The position numbers and the translations under genes are program-made. 64,000 bases of DNA from Toxonevra muliebris (Eukaryota > Arthropoda > Insecta > Diptera > Pallopteridae). Shown one piece after another: positions 12,240 through 24,645 of the stretch; position 1 is the stretch's first letter; each line of letters starts with the position of its first letter. Below the pieces are notes generated by a model, which ran no database searches, was not told the DNA's origin, and saw nothing but the letters and a program-made list of their open reading frames with translations. The stretch lies in assembly GCA_963691655.1 (NCBI GenBank), contig OY829326.1, positions 56,909,776-56,973,775 on the forward strand. The letters run 5' to 3'.

Positions 12240-13560
12240 CTTCTTTTCTAATAAGAACAGATAAAAAATGGGAATGAGTCTGCAAAAAGATATCAGAAAA
12301 GTGGAAGATCTACGAAACTATAGTCTTATTATAAAGATCACCACTGGTACGCGTATTGGGCGAAAAATGTACAGAATTTTCACAATATGGTACCAAAAAA
12401 AAATATTTTTTTTCTAATCTTACCACCAAACATCTGAATAAAATGAAAAAAGAATTAAAAATTCTTCGAAAAAATCTAAAAAATTCAAAACAATTTCAAT
12501 GGACAGCTAATCTGCATTTTTATATCTCAGTTCTCAGAAACGCGGCAAAATAGAATGAAATTAAAATGAAATGATTAGCAAATATCGTTCCGCCAATATT
12601 TCACTCTATCAAGAACAAAATGAAAATAGTTTCGCAAAAAATCATTAGAAAATGAGATGATTCAAGAAACTAAAACATTTTAAAAAAGATCATCAGTTAA
12701 TGGGCGCTCGGAAAGAGGAATCCAAAAAAAACTGAATACAGAACGAATCCATAACATTTAGTTACTTATCGTTCTGCCAAACTTCTGTAACAATACGCAT
12801 ATATTAAGCGAAAAATATAATAAATTCAAAATTGTGAAAGGATCGGTAAAGAACATACATTTTGAAGGGAAAATTCTCAAAAAATCGACTGAGTGGAACG
12901 AGGCGAAAAAGAAAATTTATCGGAACAGAGACTAATCCAAGAAACTATGGGCTTTGGACATATTTCCAAAAAAAGAAAAACCAACGCTACGGAATAAAAT
13001 GAAAAATTATTGGTGGTAAAAGTTCTGCCAAAAAAAAACAAAGAATGCAAAAAAATTAATGAAAATCCAAGAAATATGGATTTCGGAAAAATTAAAAAAA
13101 AAACAACGCTACGGAATAAAATTAATAATTATTCTTGGAATAAAATTGAAGAAAATCTATTAAATCCAAAAATAATGGACTGATCAAATGAACGTTTTTT
13201 AGAAAAACTTTTCAGAAATCTGGCGAGATGTTCCATCGTACTTTTACAAGAACAAGAACTAAATAAAAATACTTTCGCAAAAAATCATTAAAAACTCGAA
13301 AGTAAAGTGTAAAGACGTTTGTGGAAAAATTTCCAAAAAACCGGAGCGAAATGAAAAAGTTGAGTTAAAAATTTTTCAGCTAAACTCATTTTAACAGTAA
13401 AGCAGAGAATTTTCCGCGACGAAAACTTTATAATTCCAAAAATTGTTACATTCTTTTTACGAAATAAAGTTAAAAAAAAACTTCAATTTTGACACAAAGT
13501 ATCGTGGAATGCAAGAGTTTTTATGCGAAATTCTGCTGGTATAGAATGAAAACTCAAACT
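12240..13560. repeat. highly diverged AT-rich tandem repeat
   Basis: Words such as AATCCAAGAAACTATGG, AACGCTACGGAATAAAATGA, GTTCTGCCAAA and AAAAATCATTAGAAAATG recur at irregular spacing of roughly 100-140 bases. The best pair is 12930-13045 and 13066-13150. No frame is open for long. It reads as an old satellite-like array; unit length is uncertain. Confidence 0.45.
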
Positions 13561-14655
13561 TTTTATTTTTTTTTTGCGAATCTTTACCTGGCATGGCACT
13601 ATTAATATTTCATTAAATAGAAGCGTTTCGGACGAAACGTCTTCCCTCAGAATCAAATTCATTTCTTTCAGAACTATTGTAACTTCTTTGTTTTGTTCCG
13701 CACCTCAGCAAAAAGCCGCAACAATTGCAAAACTTTTTTCAGAACTATTGTCAGTTCAAAACTTTTTTTTTGTTTCGAATTCTTGAAAAAATCAAAAATT
13801 ATTTTTTTTTTTTTAATTATTCCGTCCTCATATAAAAATACTATAGCATTCAAAAAACTGCTGCAAACCATAAATAAAAGGAAAAATAAGCAGAGGTCCA
13901 GAAAAATCATAGAATTATGAAAATTTTTTCTCAAAACCCTAAAAATTCAGAAGACGTCAATAAAAAGTAAAAGATCGTAAGAAAACGTAAAGAATATGAC
14001 CGACCTCGGTAAAAAAATCAAAAAACACGAGGAACTGTAAAGTTTGGTTTCCCGTCGACAGTCGCAATTGTGTTGACAGTTTAAAATTAGAAAAAAATGG
14101 ACTTTTTCGAGAATTTTTTTTTTTTTTTAACTATGATATTTTATTAAATTAAATTTTTTATTTATTAAATTGTGACCAGTTTTAATCCAAAAAAAAAAAA
14201 CATATTTTTACTAGGAATTTCTTTTATATAAAAAAGGGGGAATATTCCAATTTTTAAGGTTCCACCTATAGCCATGCTAATAATGAATCAAACTAATTTT
14301 GGTTTTTCAGAATCACTTCAGTAAAACTCGAGATATTAGTCCTACCAGTTCAAAAAACATAATTTTAGCAAAAACACGTTTGAAGTTTTTTTTTAATAAA
14401 TTTTAAAAAATTATTTTTTATAAAAATTGCTTTTAGTCTTCCATCCTTGGTGCATACTACAGGTTTTCAAGTTTTGTCAACTTCTTTAGATGCTCTGATT
14501 GTGCCTTTTTTCTCGCTGCACGTGCTTCTTTAGGATATTCTCCGCTCACTCTGTTGGCTTGAGCTATGCGAGTTTCGTTGATTTTAAGCATCTGAAAACA
14601 TATTTTTTGGCGATTATGTACTACTTTCTGTTGAACTGATAGTTACAAATATCGA
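13561..14655. other. AT-rich non-coding DNA
   Basis: Three overlapping ORFs of 70-86 codons at 13574-13934 are on both strands and rich in Phe and Lys, as expected by chance in AT-rich DNA. No motif recognised. Confidence 0.5.
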
Positions 14656-14659
14656 TTAA

Positions 14660-15147
14660 CCCTCTCAGGAGAATGTGTACTTCCCGTGGTAGGAAAATGT
14701 TGGTTGGTTTTCGGGTTTAAGAGCCTCCAAATAGTTGAAAAATACTATTCACGAGTTTTTAGATGTCCAAGTTTAGCCGTACGCGATGTACATATATCTG
14801 TACAAAAAAAATTTAGGGAGCTTTAAAATACTCCGACTTACACAAAATGTGTCACTATCGACAGAGAAAGGTTCTAACTATATAAGAAATTTGTTTTTCA
14901 CACATATTTTTATTATTTAGTATTTTTAATAATTTTTTAAAATTGCCGATAAAAAAAAGAGAGCACAAAAAAAAGTGAAATTGTCCCATAAAAATCACAA
15001 TAGTTTCGAGAGTTATGCTTCGATTGTAACAAAACAAATTCCAAGCGATAGAGGATAATACCAAAAATGTTTGGTTGGCATTTAAATCAAATTCCGGAAA
15101 AATTTTCAAATTCATATACACATATGTATACGAAAATCCTGAGAGGG
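14660..15147. mobile_element. piggyBac-type MITE (TTAA-flanked), family 1
   Basis: Perfect 11-bp terminal inverted repeats, CCCTCTCAGGA (14660-14670) and TCCTGAGAGGG (15137-15147), flanked by TTAA on both sides (14656-14659, 15148-15151). A TTAA target plus CCC-starting TIRs is the hallmark of the piggyBac superfamily. The 488-bp interior holds no transposase; an 88-codon minus-strand ORF (14855-15121) has no recognisable similarity. Confidence 0.85.
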
Positions 15148-15151
15148 TTAA

Positions 15152-15799
15152 ATAGAAGAGTGAACATTAGTTCTCTCTTTCTTTCTCTCTTCTCTCTCTC
15201 CTTCTCTACATATGTCGTCACAAATGCAATTATAAAACCAAAGAGCTTTTAACCACTATGCATGTTAAGCATGGAAAATGTAAAAGCTTTCATACTATAC
15301 AACTGAAAAGTAAATTTGCAACTGGTGATAAATAAAGAGTTCAAATTATGTATTTTTATTTTTACTCAAGATCTTACCAAATAAGTTTTAAAATTATTTA
15401 ATTTAATATTGAATCTAATATTTGTTTAATTTCTTTTCGTTTCAGGTAAGTTTTGGAATTATTTATATGGACAAAATTACTTGTATTACTATATAATTAA
15501 GTAATTATATAAGTGGCTAGAAATTTTATAATTTTGTAAGTAAAATAAATTTACTGTTTTAAAAAACATATACATTTGAATATACTGATAGAAACTGAAT
15601 TTATAATCTGCTACCAATACCATTAAAGCAAAAAAGCTTCGAGGTTTGCTAGCCAAGAGTTGTCACATTACTTTAATGGTCTTTGACTGACCTCCACAGA
15701 ATTTCTATGAGCATTTTTGAAATGAAACTTCTTTAGCGAGGGTAAATCGAAAATTTTGCAAGGGAAGTCGTGTTTTTATTGTACTCATACGAACCTAAT
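15152..15799. other. non-coding, nothing recognised
   Basis: CT-rich tract at 15172-15206, then AT-rich sequence without ORFs or repeats of note. Confidence 0.5.
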
Positions 15800-16610
15800 A
15801 AGAAACGAAGTTATGCTGTTGTTAGTGTTTAGCGAACGAAGTCATATTGGGATCGGCTGCATACAATCATGCAGAGAGTCGGCTTCTTGCAGTTTTTTCT
15901 CAATGTGCTTTACTGAGAGAGCTTAATTGCATAAAGCTGTTTTCTTCTCGTGTGTTTTATACGTGTACTACGTCGTGTTTGTGCCGATAAGTGTAGACAG
16001 TATCAACAGAAAAAAAGCTTTAGAAAACAGAAAGAGGAAGAGTGCAAAAGCTTCAACAAATCGCGTTTTTGTTGCACTCTAACAAAACCAGCAAGAAATG
16101 ATCTTATGCAGTTGTTATTCGACTACATATCGCTCATTTATTAAAAGAGTGTCATAAGTCAAAAAACACGATTTTTGAGTTAATGATGCAGAATTATTCA
16201 TTATGTCACGCTTCATATTGTTTAAACACTTCATATCAATATCTTGTATACTCAGCGCGTGAGAACTATAAGATTTCTTCTTTTTTCTGCAAAGTGGGAG
16301 TCAATTGAAAACTTTAAACGCGTTTTGTGCAAAGTCGCGTTTTTTGAGTTATGACAGTCTTTTAGTAAATAAGCGATATGTTCAATCAAGCAGAGAGACA
16401 ACTTCTCGCAGTTTTATCGCATGTTCTTTAGTAAGAGAGTTGATATAGAAAGCTCAGCTTGATTGCATATAACTGAACTTTCCTTTCATGTGTTATATAC
16501 GTGTACTAGGTCGTGTTTGTGCCGATTATTGTAGAGAGTATCAACAGAGGAAAAACAACAACAAAATAGAGAGAAGAAGACTGCAAAAACTTCAACAGAA
16601 TGTTTTATAA
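15800..16610. repeat. compound direct and inverted repeat
   Basis: A segment of about 200 bp (15860-16060) recurs at 16380-16600 in the same orientation; shared words include ACGTGTACTA-GTCGTGTTTG and GTAGA-AGTATCAACAG. Between them, 16126-16175 is the inverted complement of 16331-16380, with CATATCGCT, AAAAGA-TGTCATAA and TCAAAAAACxCG in common. A third relation links AAGAAACGAAGTTATGC at about 15800 to AAGAAATGATCTTATGC at about 16093. No transposase or long ORF is present. It may be a diverged foldback or LTR-like remnant; class unknown. Confidence 0.7.
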
Positions 16611-18640
16611 ATGTTTTCTAACAACTTTCTATTAAACAACATAGTTTCACTTCTACTGTGAGTGCCTGCAGACACATAATTTTTTTTTAAGTAAACTCCT
16701 TTAAGAGCTTTTCATTTCCATTTCATTAATAAAATTAAATATTTTTTTTTTTCAATTTTACTTGTCAGCAAAACATTTTAGATTACTGACAAGTGAAAAT
16801 TTGTTCACGATAAAATTGAGAAAATTTTTATTATTTAAAATTCGTTTTTCATCCACTTACCGTCATTTAATTACATGGGTTGACCTGGAAGAATTCCTTG
16901 AACTGGAAAATGGGTATGTAAAAGTTGTTAATATGATGAAAAAATTTATCAATACTATTAAATTTTTTAAAGTAATTTAATTAATACAATCATTTTCGTA
17001 ATAAATCAATTAAAAATGTTATTATATTGAATAATATATACATCAATTAACAACTTTTACATATTTCCTCAATTTTAATTAAAATCTTTTAAAACAAAAC
17101 AAGATATAAATTCCATTACAATTAAAATACATTAGCGTACATAATTCTAGAGAATTGTGGAATGGAAAACATTTCTATTTAGTTTCATATAATTGAAACT
17201 CATTAAATCAAATAAGACTTGAAGTTCAATAAATATCAATCAAAATCAAACGAATAGAAGAAGCTAAAGCAATAGCCGACACATACAAATGTGCAACACC
17301 TACGTCATTCAGTCACTACAGTACCATAAATATGTAACGGTGAAATACGTCAAAAGCCACTCATCTTCATTAATAATCAGAAGTAGAAGAAGGATTGAAA
17401 AAACAGTGAATGAAACAACACAATCATAAAGCAATAATTACAATAGAAATCAACACCAAATGTCAAAATGACAGATTGCAATAAATACAAAGCGCGCAAT
17501 TTTTGCTTTAATTATTAAAATTCTTTTTCTTTTCTTTCATACATACATTGTTATGCAAAAATAAATAAATACATAAAAAAAAGTTAAGTTAATATACAAT
17601 ACATTCATCAAAATTTCATGGCAACTGATGAGAAAAAATATTCCGCATTCCAAAGAAGTGTCACGGCTGAGCAAAAACAACAATAAGTGAGAATAGCTAG
17701 CAAACATTGCCGCTGTTGTTGCTGCTTTTTCTTCTTCTTATTTTACTTCAAGTAGTAATGCTGTCATCAAAAAATCAACATAAATGATTGTTGTTGATTT
17801 TTTGTATTTTATGTATGCAATAAACGAGTATAAACATTTCGATAATGATTTCGATAACAATTGAATTGACTTAAACATGTACATATATGTGTGAAGGAGA
17901 GTGTGTGTGTGTGTGTGTGATTTGTGCCTTTTGTATGCATTTTTATTAATTGTCAATCGACAAACGTCATGCACAAGTGTCATTGATGACGTTTTGCATT
18001 GCGCAATATCAAAGTTCCCGACAACAATAAGCAATGCATGCAGCGTATATAATTTAAATGCACTTTATCTTTCTTCAAGTGTTCATTTCTTGTTTTTTCA
18101 TCATTTCCCTGTTGTTGTTGTCGCAAGTATGTAGGTGTTGGCTGCCTTTTCTTTCTCAATGCTGTGCGCCTTTTGTCTTATATATTTATGCGTGATTTAA
18201 AAACAGTTGACAGCATTGCATAATGCATTTTTAATAGGCAGCATATAGTGCATATGCCGTGCATACATTATACGTATGTAAATACAAAAGCAATACACAT
18301 TCGTACATATGCACAACTGTTCAACTGTGGCGAATGTTCAATCAGTGCGTCTGTGTGTGTGTGTGTGTTTGTATGCGGTTTGTGTCGATGTGTCTGTGAT
18401 ATGTCAAATGGATATGTTCAGTACAAGTTGATTGCATATTGTGTTTTAAGTCTTGTGCGCTCAATGGGGAAATTAACTGTTGAAAAATGCTTCAAATGCG
18501 CTTCTTTTTTATATGTTAGTAAGCATTCAAATATATTCAACGATATTTACAAATACAAACATTCGAAATACTCAAAAGTATTTAATATCATATAATATAA
18601 AAAATAATATAAAGCATTCGCAGCGGTGAAGTAGACACGT
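16611..18640. other. non-coding host-like DNA with GT microsatellites
   Basis: GT runs at 17901-17919 and 18352-18368. ORFs of 77-115 codons around 17738-18595 overlap these repeats on both strands and have no family likeness. No RNA gene seen. Confidence 0.5.
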
Positions 18641-18644
18641 TAAC

Positions 18645-19335
18645 TATTCTCCAAATGAACAGTCAAATACATAACAGTTGGGTGTCGTTCCTGTATCGGG
18701 AATTGCCTCGTTGCAACTGACATAAAGGCCCAATTGATAGCGCGTCATTTCGTCGTTAGCATTCGGTTCAACAATACCAAACACAGGCATGTCCCTGCCC
18801 TTGTTGCCGTATTTACAAATGTACTTGATGGATTTGCAATACTCATTGATGTGTGTTTGAAACGTTTGGGACAGCAACGGTTTATATGGGATAATCCATC
18901 GATTATCGACAAAAACATCTTTTCTTTTGACTTTAAACATGAATGATCATCCATTGTCAACAGGAGAACGACGACGGTACAGTTGATATTCGTCAATATC
19001 GCAAATCATTTCGGCGAGCAATGGACGTGGAAATCGTTTTGTACAATTATTCGGGATTATGTTTTCTGCCAGAACCGTGAACCAAGTTCCTCGTTAGGAC
19101 ATAGCACAACTCTGGATCTGTTTGTGGATCTGAAATTTCACTAATAATACCATCGATTTGGTCTGGTCTAATTTTATCGACTAAACACAGGAGAATGTGT
19201 GCATGTGGCAAACCACGCTTCTGACATTCGACAGAATACATCCAGCAACGTGCTTCGCCAAAAGTTTCGTGTTTTGCAATCAAATCAATGAGAGTTTTGA
19301 GTTTTAGTCTGAAGATGCGTGCAGTGTCAATCGCT
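18645..19335 (-). pseudogene. Helitron Rep/helicase fragment
   Basis: Reading the minus strand from 19335 downward gives TARIFRLKLKTLIDLIAKHE, then FGEARCWMYSVEC, then GLPHAHILLCLVDKIRPDQI. This is the Helitron Rep region with its HUH-type HAH motif. After a frameshift (~19050-18990) the second open frame (18940-18644) reads VDNRWIIPYKPLLSQTF, then SIKYICKYGNKGRDMPVFG, which has the paired-tyrosine motif of the Rep nuclease, then DEMTRYQLGLYVSCNEA. The helicase domain, about 1000 residues downstream in complete Helitrons, is absent. There are stops and frameshifts, so it is dead. Helitron ends (TC...CTRR) were not located. Confidence 0.88.
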
Positions 19336-19339
19336 GGAA

Positions 19340-20207
19340 GTTTGTCGTGAAAGCAGCAATTACATTATTTGAATCCATTTCGAGTTGCAAAAGAAGAAGC
19401 ATATCGAAATCAATAAGGTTTTGGTTATTCGAAACCCCTGAAAGTATTCAATGGTAATCACACTAAAGTATGTACATTTTCGTGACCCCTGAAAGTATGT
19501 AATTTCGGTATTTCACGACTTTCAGACTTTTCCGAAGGAAATTTTCAATTTTTCCCATACAAATCGGATAATGTTCAGCCGAGTTATGTACGTACAAACA
19601 TATTACCCCTTACTCTTTAGTATAAATAGAGAAGAAGAAGATTGTTGAAATCAAATTAAACAGGAAAAATTATATTTATGCCAGTAAGAAAATTTTGGTA
19701 AAAGGCTGAGTCTGAAACCTTAAATCATACAATGAATAAACACAGTGGTGGTTAAACCAATCCTTACATAAGAGTAATATTACTTAGTAGAGGCTACAGT
19801 CAAAAAAGAAAAATAATCTGTCAGAGTTCAAAGAATAGCTTGTTATGCAATAAACGTGGAAATGAAACAGATGCCGATGAACCTAAATGCACAGCATTAA
19901 ATAGAGTGATTAGAGTTAGAGATACCAGGTTCTGGTCAAACTTCGAAACATCGTCCACTCACTATTCAATGAACAAGATGAATATGCAAGCCGTCTAACG
20001 TCGAAAGTCAATTTAAAAAAATTTTTAACGTTTTCTCCCTACTAGAAAAGACTAGACAGCCAGCAATACGATAAATATTCTGTTGCGACTCTCTAACCAA
20101 ACGGGTTCTAGATAAGACGGGATAGATTAAAATAACCATCTAAATACTGCTACCATCTAAAAATATTAATATCTAAGTGGCCATCAAAGCTTTAAATTCT
20201 TCTATTA
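19340..20207. other. non-coding, nothing recognised
   Basis: The phrase GACCCCTGAAAGTAT-NAAT appears twice near 19434-19455 and 19481-19503 as a small duplication. No ORF of note. Confidence 0.5.
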
Positions 20208-21112
20208 TACTGTTCAACAGCCAAAAATGAGCAGAGAGGGGACAAGTGTAGTTAGGGTAATAAAGGGTCGCTTAGTCAGAATCCGTGGTCCGTTTTGCTC
20301 TGCTACGTCACAATTTTTTTTTTTTTTTATTGACATCAACATTTTTGAAATTAAAAAAAAAAAAAAGTTGAAAGTGCAGTTCATATTTTTTCCATCAGAA
20401 CATTCATTTTTACCAAAACAAATTTTTCGATTTTTTTTATTTTTTAACTTTAAAACTTTAAAAAAAAAATTTTTTTAATAATTTATTTTTTCGTAATTTT
20501 TTTCATCCTCGTTATCATCGTTCACTTTTATCTCGTTGTTATCTTGTAATGCCTAGCGGTGCCATATGGCACCTTGTCGCTGAGCCGTTCCTGAGTCAGA
20601 TTAAAAAAAAAAATTGTTTCTCAAGTTACTTTCTTGATCAATCTACTTTGGTTCCCGCTCGTCCTTATTGGGTTAAAGAAATGATGGCCAAACGAGCTTT
20701 AAACTCTTTATATATATCGTATACTAATACGCCAAATCAATTCTCTGGCGACGATATGTATGTAAGAATGCGATTGGCGCACTTGAATAAAATGTTCAGT
20801 ACGTAGTTAGAGAAAAAAAGCAACAACAATAGCATAAGTTGTACCGTTTTTAAAGGCCACTGCGTTTGCAAAACTACGTTTGCACAACCATGCCTTCGTC
20901 TTCGCTGAAAAATGTCGTTGCAGCATTCAAAGGCAGAGCTGTATAAAAGTTTGTCTTTAATTTAATGTATTCTTGAACAATTAAATCCTAAAAAAATTAC
21001 TACGTAGTAGAGCAAAACGGACCACGGACTCGGACTCAGCGACCCCCCATTACCCTAAGTGCGTTTGTCCCGTCTCTGCTCGTTTTCAAAAGTTTCCATT
21101 TGTAAAACAGTG
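20208..21112. mobile_element. long-TIR DNA element, CACTG-like termini, copy 1
   Basis: The ends form long inverted repeats of over 100 bp: about 20208-20312 pairs with about 20998-21112. Both contain GCAGAGACGGGACAA-like, GGGTCGCT-AGTC and CGTGGTCCGTTTTGCTCT words. The right terminus read inward begins CACTGTTTTACAAATGGAAA; the left begins TACTGTTCAACAG, with the first base changed. TTA lies outside both ends (20205-20207, 21113-21115), a possible 3-bp target duplication. CACTG termini with 2-4 bp duplications fit the CACTA/Chapaev group. That class is inference; no transposase is seen. A partial second copy lies at 62441-63042, minus orientation. Confidence 0.75.
20549..20806 (+). CDS. short ORF inside the long-TIR element, unrecognised
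   Basis: An 85-codon ORF. Its first part overlaps a segment conserved in the second copy of the element (around 62480-62550 on the minus strand), and its end reads PYWVKEMMAKRALNSLYIS. Nothing identifies a domain. It is more even in composition than the surrounding poly-T DNA and could be the worn end of a transposase reading, or chance. Function unknown. Confidence 0.2.
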   Translation: MPSGAIWHLVAEPFLSQIKKKNCFSSYFLDQSTLVPARPYWVKEMMAKRALNSLYISYTNTPNQFSGDDMYVRMRLAHLNKMFST

Positions 21113-22879
21113 TTATCAAATCCAAAGTAGTCTGGCAATTCATAAGAGACTTACTTCATAAAAAATTTTAAAATCTAAATTGGAAATAAGTTCTCATTTC
21201 GCCAAAATAAAGCCTCAAAAGAATACATGAAAACAATTCCTAAATCGAGTTGGCCCTCTTAAAATTCTTCCTGGGTATTGATTCATCAGCACGTGAACTA
21301 AGGAAATCTATTTTGACTACTGTCAGTAAAAGTCACAGATTAATAGAGATTCTTGCTAGAATTATAAAATTGACATTCTTTTTAACGATTGATGCCAAAC
21401 CTGTTACGGAAGCAATTTAAAGAAATCGTTTGATACTTAATTTGTACATGTCTGACTCTCTCAAAAAAAAAAAAATTGCGTCTACTGAAAAAACAGTTAA
21501 TTGCCGAAAAGAAAGAGTTTTTTGTAATAAATTTCAACGAACTTGACAAGTTCCAATATCAAACAAAATGGACTTAACTTTAATGACATATGATTAAACA
21601 AAATAAAGCATCGATCATACCGCGGTTTTGTGATTTTAAAACAGCACTAACGATGTTAATTGGGCATAATCTAAATGCACTCAGTCACACCGTAAGCTAA
21701 AGTATTCAAAAATATCAAATATAAGCCATTCAGAATTCCGTTCTTTATAACCTGATCAGTCATTTTGATATAAGAGAGTAATTCGTCTTTATTTGAAGGT
21801 AATGAACTTCCATTTAACTTCTGAATACACACTTTTCTAGACGCTTCAATATCTTCCCCTTGGGTTCATTTATAGTTATCCATGTGTGTATTTGTTTATG
21901 TTGTGTGTCAAGTGCGTGCTGACAGAAAGCTGACATAAGCGTATGTACGATAGGCGCTTTTGTTTTATTTTTTTTTTTATTTCCCCCTATTTTTCTTCAT
22001 TTTCAACATAAATTTCTTCTTTTTTTGTTTGTTTTTTGTTCTTTTTATGTACATAAATGTTAATGATGTGTAGTAGTTGGGGAGACAAGAACCCGTGATT
22101 GAATGAGCTCATAATAAAAAAAAATTGAAATTATTAATGAAAGGTGTTTTACTTTTTGAAGTGAATTTTCATATGTAGGCACCACATATTGTGCGTTTTG
22201 CATATTTCTGCTAAATATTAAATGCATGCTACAATTTTACTATTAAAAATGTCATGTTTAATTAAAATTTCACTTAGGCATTTTTTCTTTAACATACTTT
22301 CTGTGAAAAATTATTCAAATACTTTTGCTGTGCAACATGCAACAAATTTCCTACTATAATTAATAAAAACTTCTGTAACAAGAATTTAGTAAACAACAAA
22401 CAATTTGCAATGGGACACAGAGTGCAGAAAAAATAGAAAACAAAAATATTTAATATGAAAATGTAAGCAAATTAAGTTTATTAATTAAAATTTCTTCTTG
22501 TGGCTGGTTTTTTCTTTAGGAATTTTCTTAAGGGGTTTTCATGTTTTGCGGTTTTGATAGAAAAATTTAAAGTTTTTTGTTTGTTTTTTACTTGATATGG
22601 TTACGGATACTTTCTGGGACAACTGAGTGATTTTTAAAAGTAGTTCACCTTTTTCAGTTTACCTTGACGTCAGTGGTGAACAGAAACCACAATTTTGAAG
22701 GTTTCCTTTAATTTTTTAAGATATTTTGTATCAAATAGATTACATGTTTGCTATTGAATGCTAAGATGTTTTTGTTTTGTCTGGATGAAATTTTTACCTA
22801 GTAGAGTAGGTAGATACTTTGACACTTGAACAGATTACAAAAGAGCCTGTTCACAAAAAGAAATAATAAAGAAATTGAA
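21113..22879. other. non-coding host-like DNA
   Basis: AT-rich sequence with T-runs at 21966-21980 and 22018-22045. No gene, TIR pair or RNA gene recognised. Confidence 0.5.
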
Positions 22880-23060
22880 ATAATCGGAGACCAATATGGA
22901 ATTTTCTAAAGTACATTTGAATGTTTTGAAGTGCAATTTAAAATAAAGGTGAAATAATTTGAAAACGAATTAAAATATTTTGAAGTAGATTTGATTAATC
23001 TAAAGTACAAATGGAATTTTTTAAAAATAATTTGAAATTTTCTAAAATGCTGTGTTGGAA
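22880..23060. repeat. short degenerate tandem repeat
   Basis: About six diverged copies of a ~30-base unit built on GGAATTTTCTAAAGTACATTTGAA, with variants such as AATATTTTGAAGTAGATTTG and GAATTTTTTAAAAATAATTTG. Non-coding. Confidence 0.5.
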
Positions 23061-23946
23061 AGATGTAGATCGATTAGAATTGAAGTGGCTGGCTCTATAA
23101 AACTCACAAGTTATAACCTTAAATTCTCAAATGTGTGATGGCAACTGATTTTAGCTTGTCCTAATATCTCACTTGAACAACTAAAACCGAATTATAAAAT
23201 CAGTTTACGAATGTTTCTGAAACAATAAATCAAATTAAAAAATTAAGAGTTATGAAAACCAACTTTTAAAAATTTTAATGAAGTTTTCATCAAAAAAGAA
23301 ATGAAACACTAAACTTACTCAAAACATTTTTGTTTCTTTTTTTTCAATTACAATTTAACATAAATTTTAGTTTTACCTTTCACTTTCGACGGAAGTTTCT
23401 GTTGCACTATAGATTACTTGTTTTTTTTTTTTTTTTTTAAACACAAAAACTTTTACAATAGCGGCAAACTATATGTTTCGAAAGTAATTTTAAACCATGC
23501 AAAAAATATTTTTGCTGTTATCGAATGTAAAAGGCGAATAGAGGGCAAAAGCATATAGTAATACTGTGTAAAAATACAGTGTAAGAACAACAAAGATTGG
23601 CTAAAAAACTTTTCTAAAAGTATTAAAGTGAGCATTAAACAAAAGGCCAAAGAAAAAAGTGGTTCTCTCATGAAATGGAAACCAAGTGGGAAATATTTGA
23701 AGCGACTCCCCCAAAAAAAAAAACAAAAAACCCCAACGAAGCGAAAAGTAGCCGAACACAAGTGCATACTAATTTTTTTTAGAACAGTGATGTCTCGCGA
23801 GAGTGAAGCTTTTAAACCTACTATAGATATTCCAATGCCTGCAAGCAAAAAGCAATTATTATTTATATAAAAATATTGTTTTTTTATTATTAAAAAAATA
23901 ACCCCAAAAGTATGAAGTGTTTTTGTTATTTTGATATTTTGCAATA
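23061..23946. other. non-coding, nothing recognised
   Basis: The two antiparallel ORFs here (163 codons minus at 23453-23944, 80 codons plus at 23628-23870) overlap each other. The longer one is Phe/Leu-rich and resembles no family I know; I treat both as chance ORFs. Confidence 0.45.
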
Positions 23947-24645
23947 CCTGTATAAATATGAAATGCAGATTTTTTGCTTAAAAAAGCATTTATTTAATTA
24001 ACGAAGTGAGTGAACTCAATAATCAAAATATTAGGGATCGTTAGCTATGATTTTTTACCACGTTTCTGGCAATTTATGAATTCCGTCCTAGTACTACTTT
24101 TTATTTTTTGAGACCAACCATCCATAAAGCCAATTTTTCACCTCTTTCTAGGAATTAAAGTTCTGTTCGGAAAGTCCAGCGATTGAAGCAAGTGGTTGTC
24201 GGAAGGAGCTTAGTCTGGCGGGCGGGGATTTGATGTTTTCCAAATAGTTTTTAACACAATATGCAACATTGGGCCGAAAATTGTCATGTTGAAAAATAGA
24301 TTTATTTTTGTCGTTTTTCCTTTAATAATCCGTTTTTGTTTGAATCGATCAGCAATAGTCGTTTTACACAAGTTTTAACAGTTCATAGTTGACAGCTCCC
24401 ATCTTCGAATTTGTTCGTTGGTTTTTCACGGTCTTCCTTAATGATGTCAAAATCACCATTTTTAAATCTTTTAAATCAGCAGCCGTTTTCTTTAAATCAA
24501 AGAAGGCTATTAAAATTCCCCGCAAAATTTCTTTTTCTGCTACAAAATTTATTGACAAATGTCTACTCTCCACAACTCCATATTAATTATCGTCGTACAT
24601 AACATCTATGCTGTTAGATAAAACAGCATTTCATATTTATACAAC
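23947..24645 (-). mobile_element. internally deleted mauritiana-like mariner
   Basis: The left end CCTGTATAAATATGAAATGC (23947-23966) is complementary to GCATTTCATATTTATACAAC at the right end (24626-24645). TA flanks both ends (23945-23946, 24646-24647). The TIR resembles those of mauritiana-type mariners, which carry a TACAAGTATGAAATG core. At 699 bp it is about half of full length, with the centre of the transposase gene missing. Confidence 0.82.
24030..24600 (-). pseudogene. mariner transposase remnant, internal deletion
   Basis: On the minus strand the 5' part resembles the mariner N-terminus (VAEKEILRGILIAFFDLKKTAAD). It then jumps to KMGAVNYELLKL, the block just after the first catalytic region, then to FQHDNFRPNVAYCVKNYLEN (second Asp block) and APSDNHLLQSL (third). 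The C-terminus reads EEVKNWLYGWLVSKN, then GIHKLPETW-KIIAND. The DNA-binding domain's second half and the first catalytic Asp are deleted, and several stops interrupt the frame. Confidence 0.82.

Noticed and set aside
18248..18595. 115-codon plus-strand ORF with a Cys/Val run
   Set aside because: It crosses a TG microsatellite, which alone keeps the frame open (VCVCVFVC). No family likeness.
23453..23944. 163-codon minus-strand ORF
   Set aside because: The longest ORF without a transposon match, but Phe/Leu-rich, ending in AT-rich DNA, overlapped by an opposite ORF and lacking any domain.
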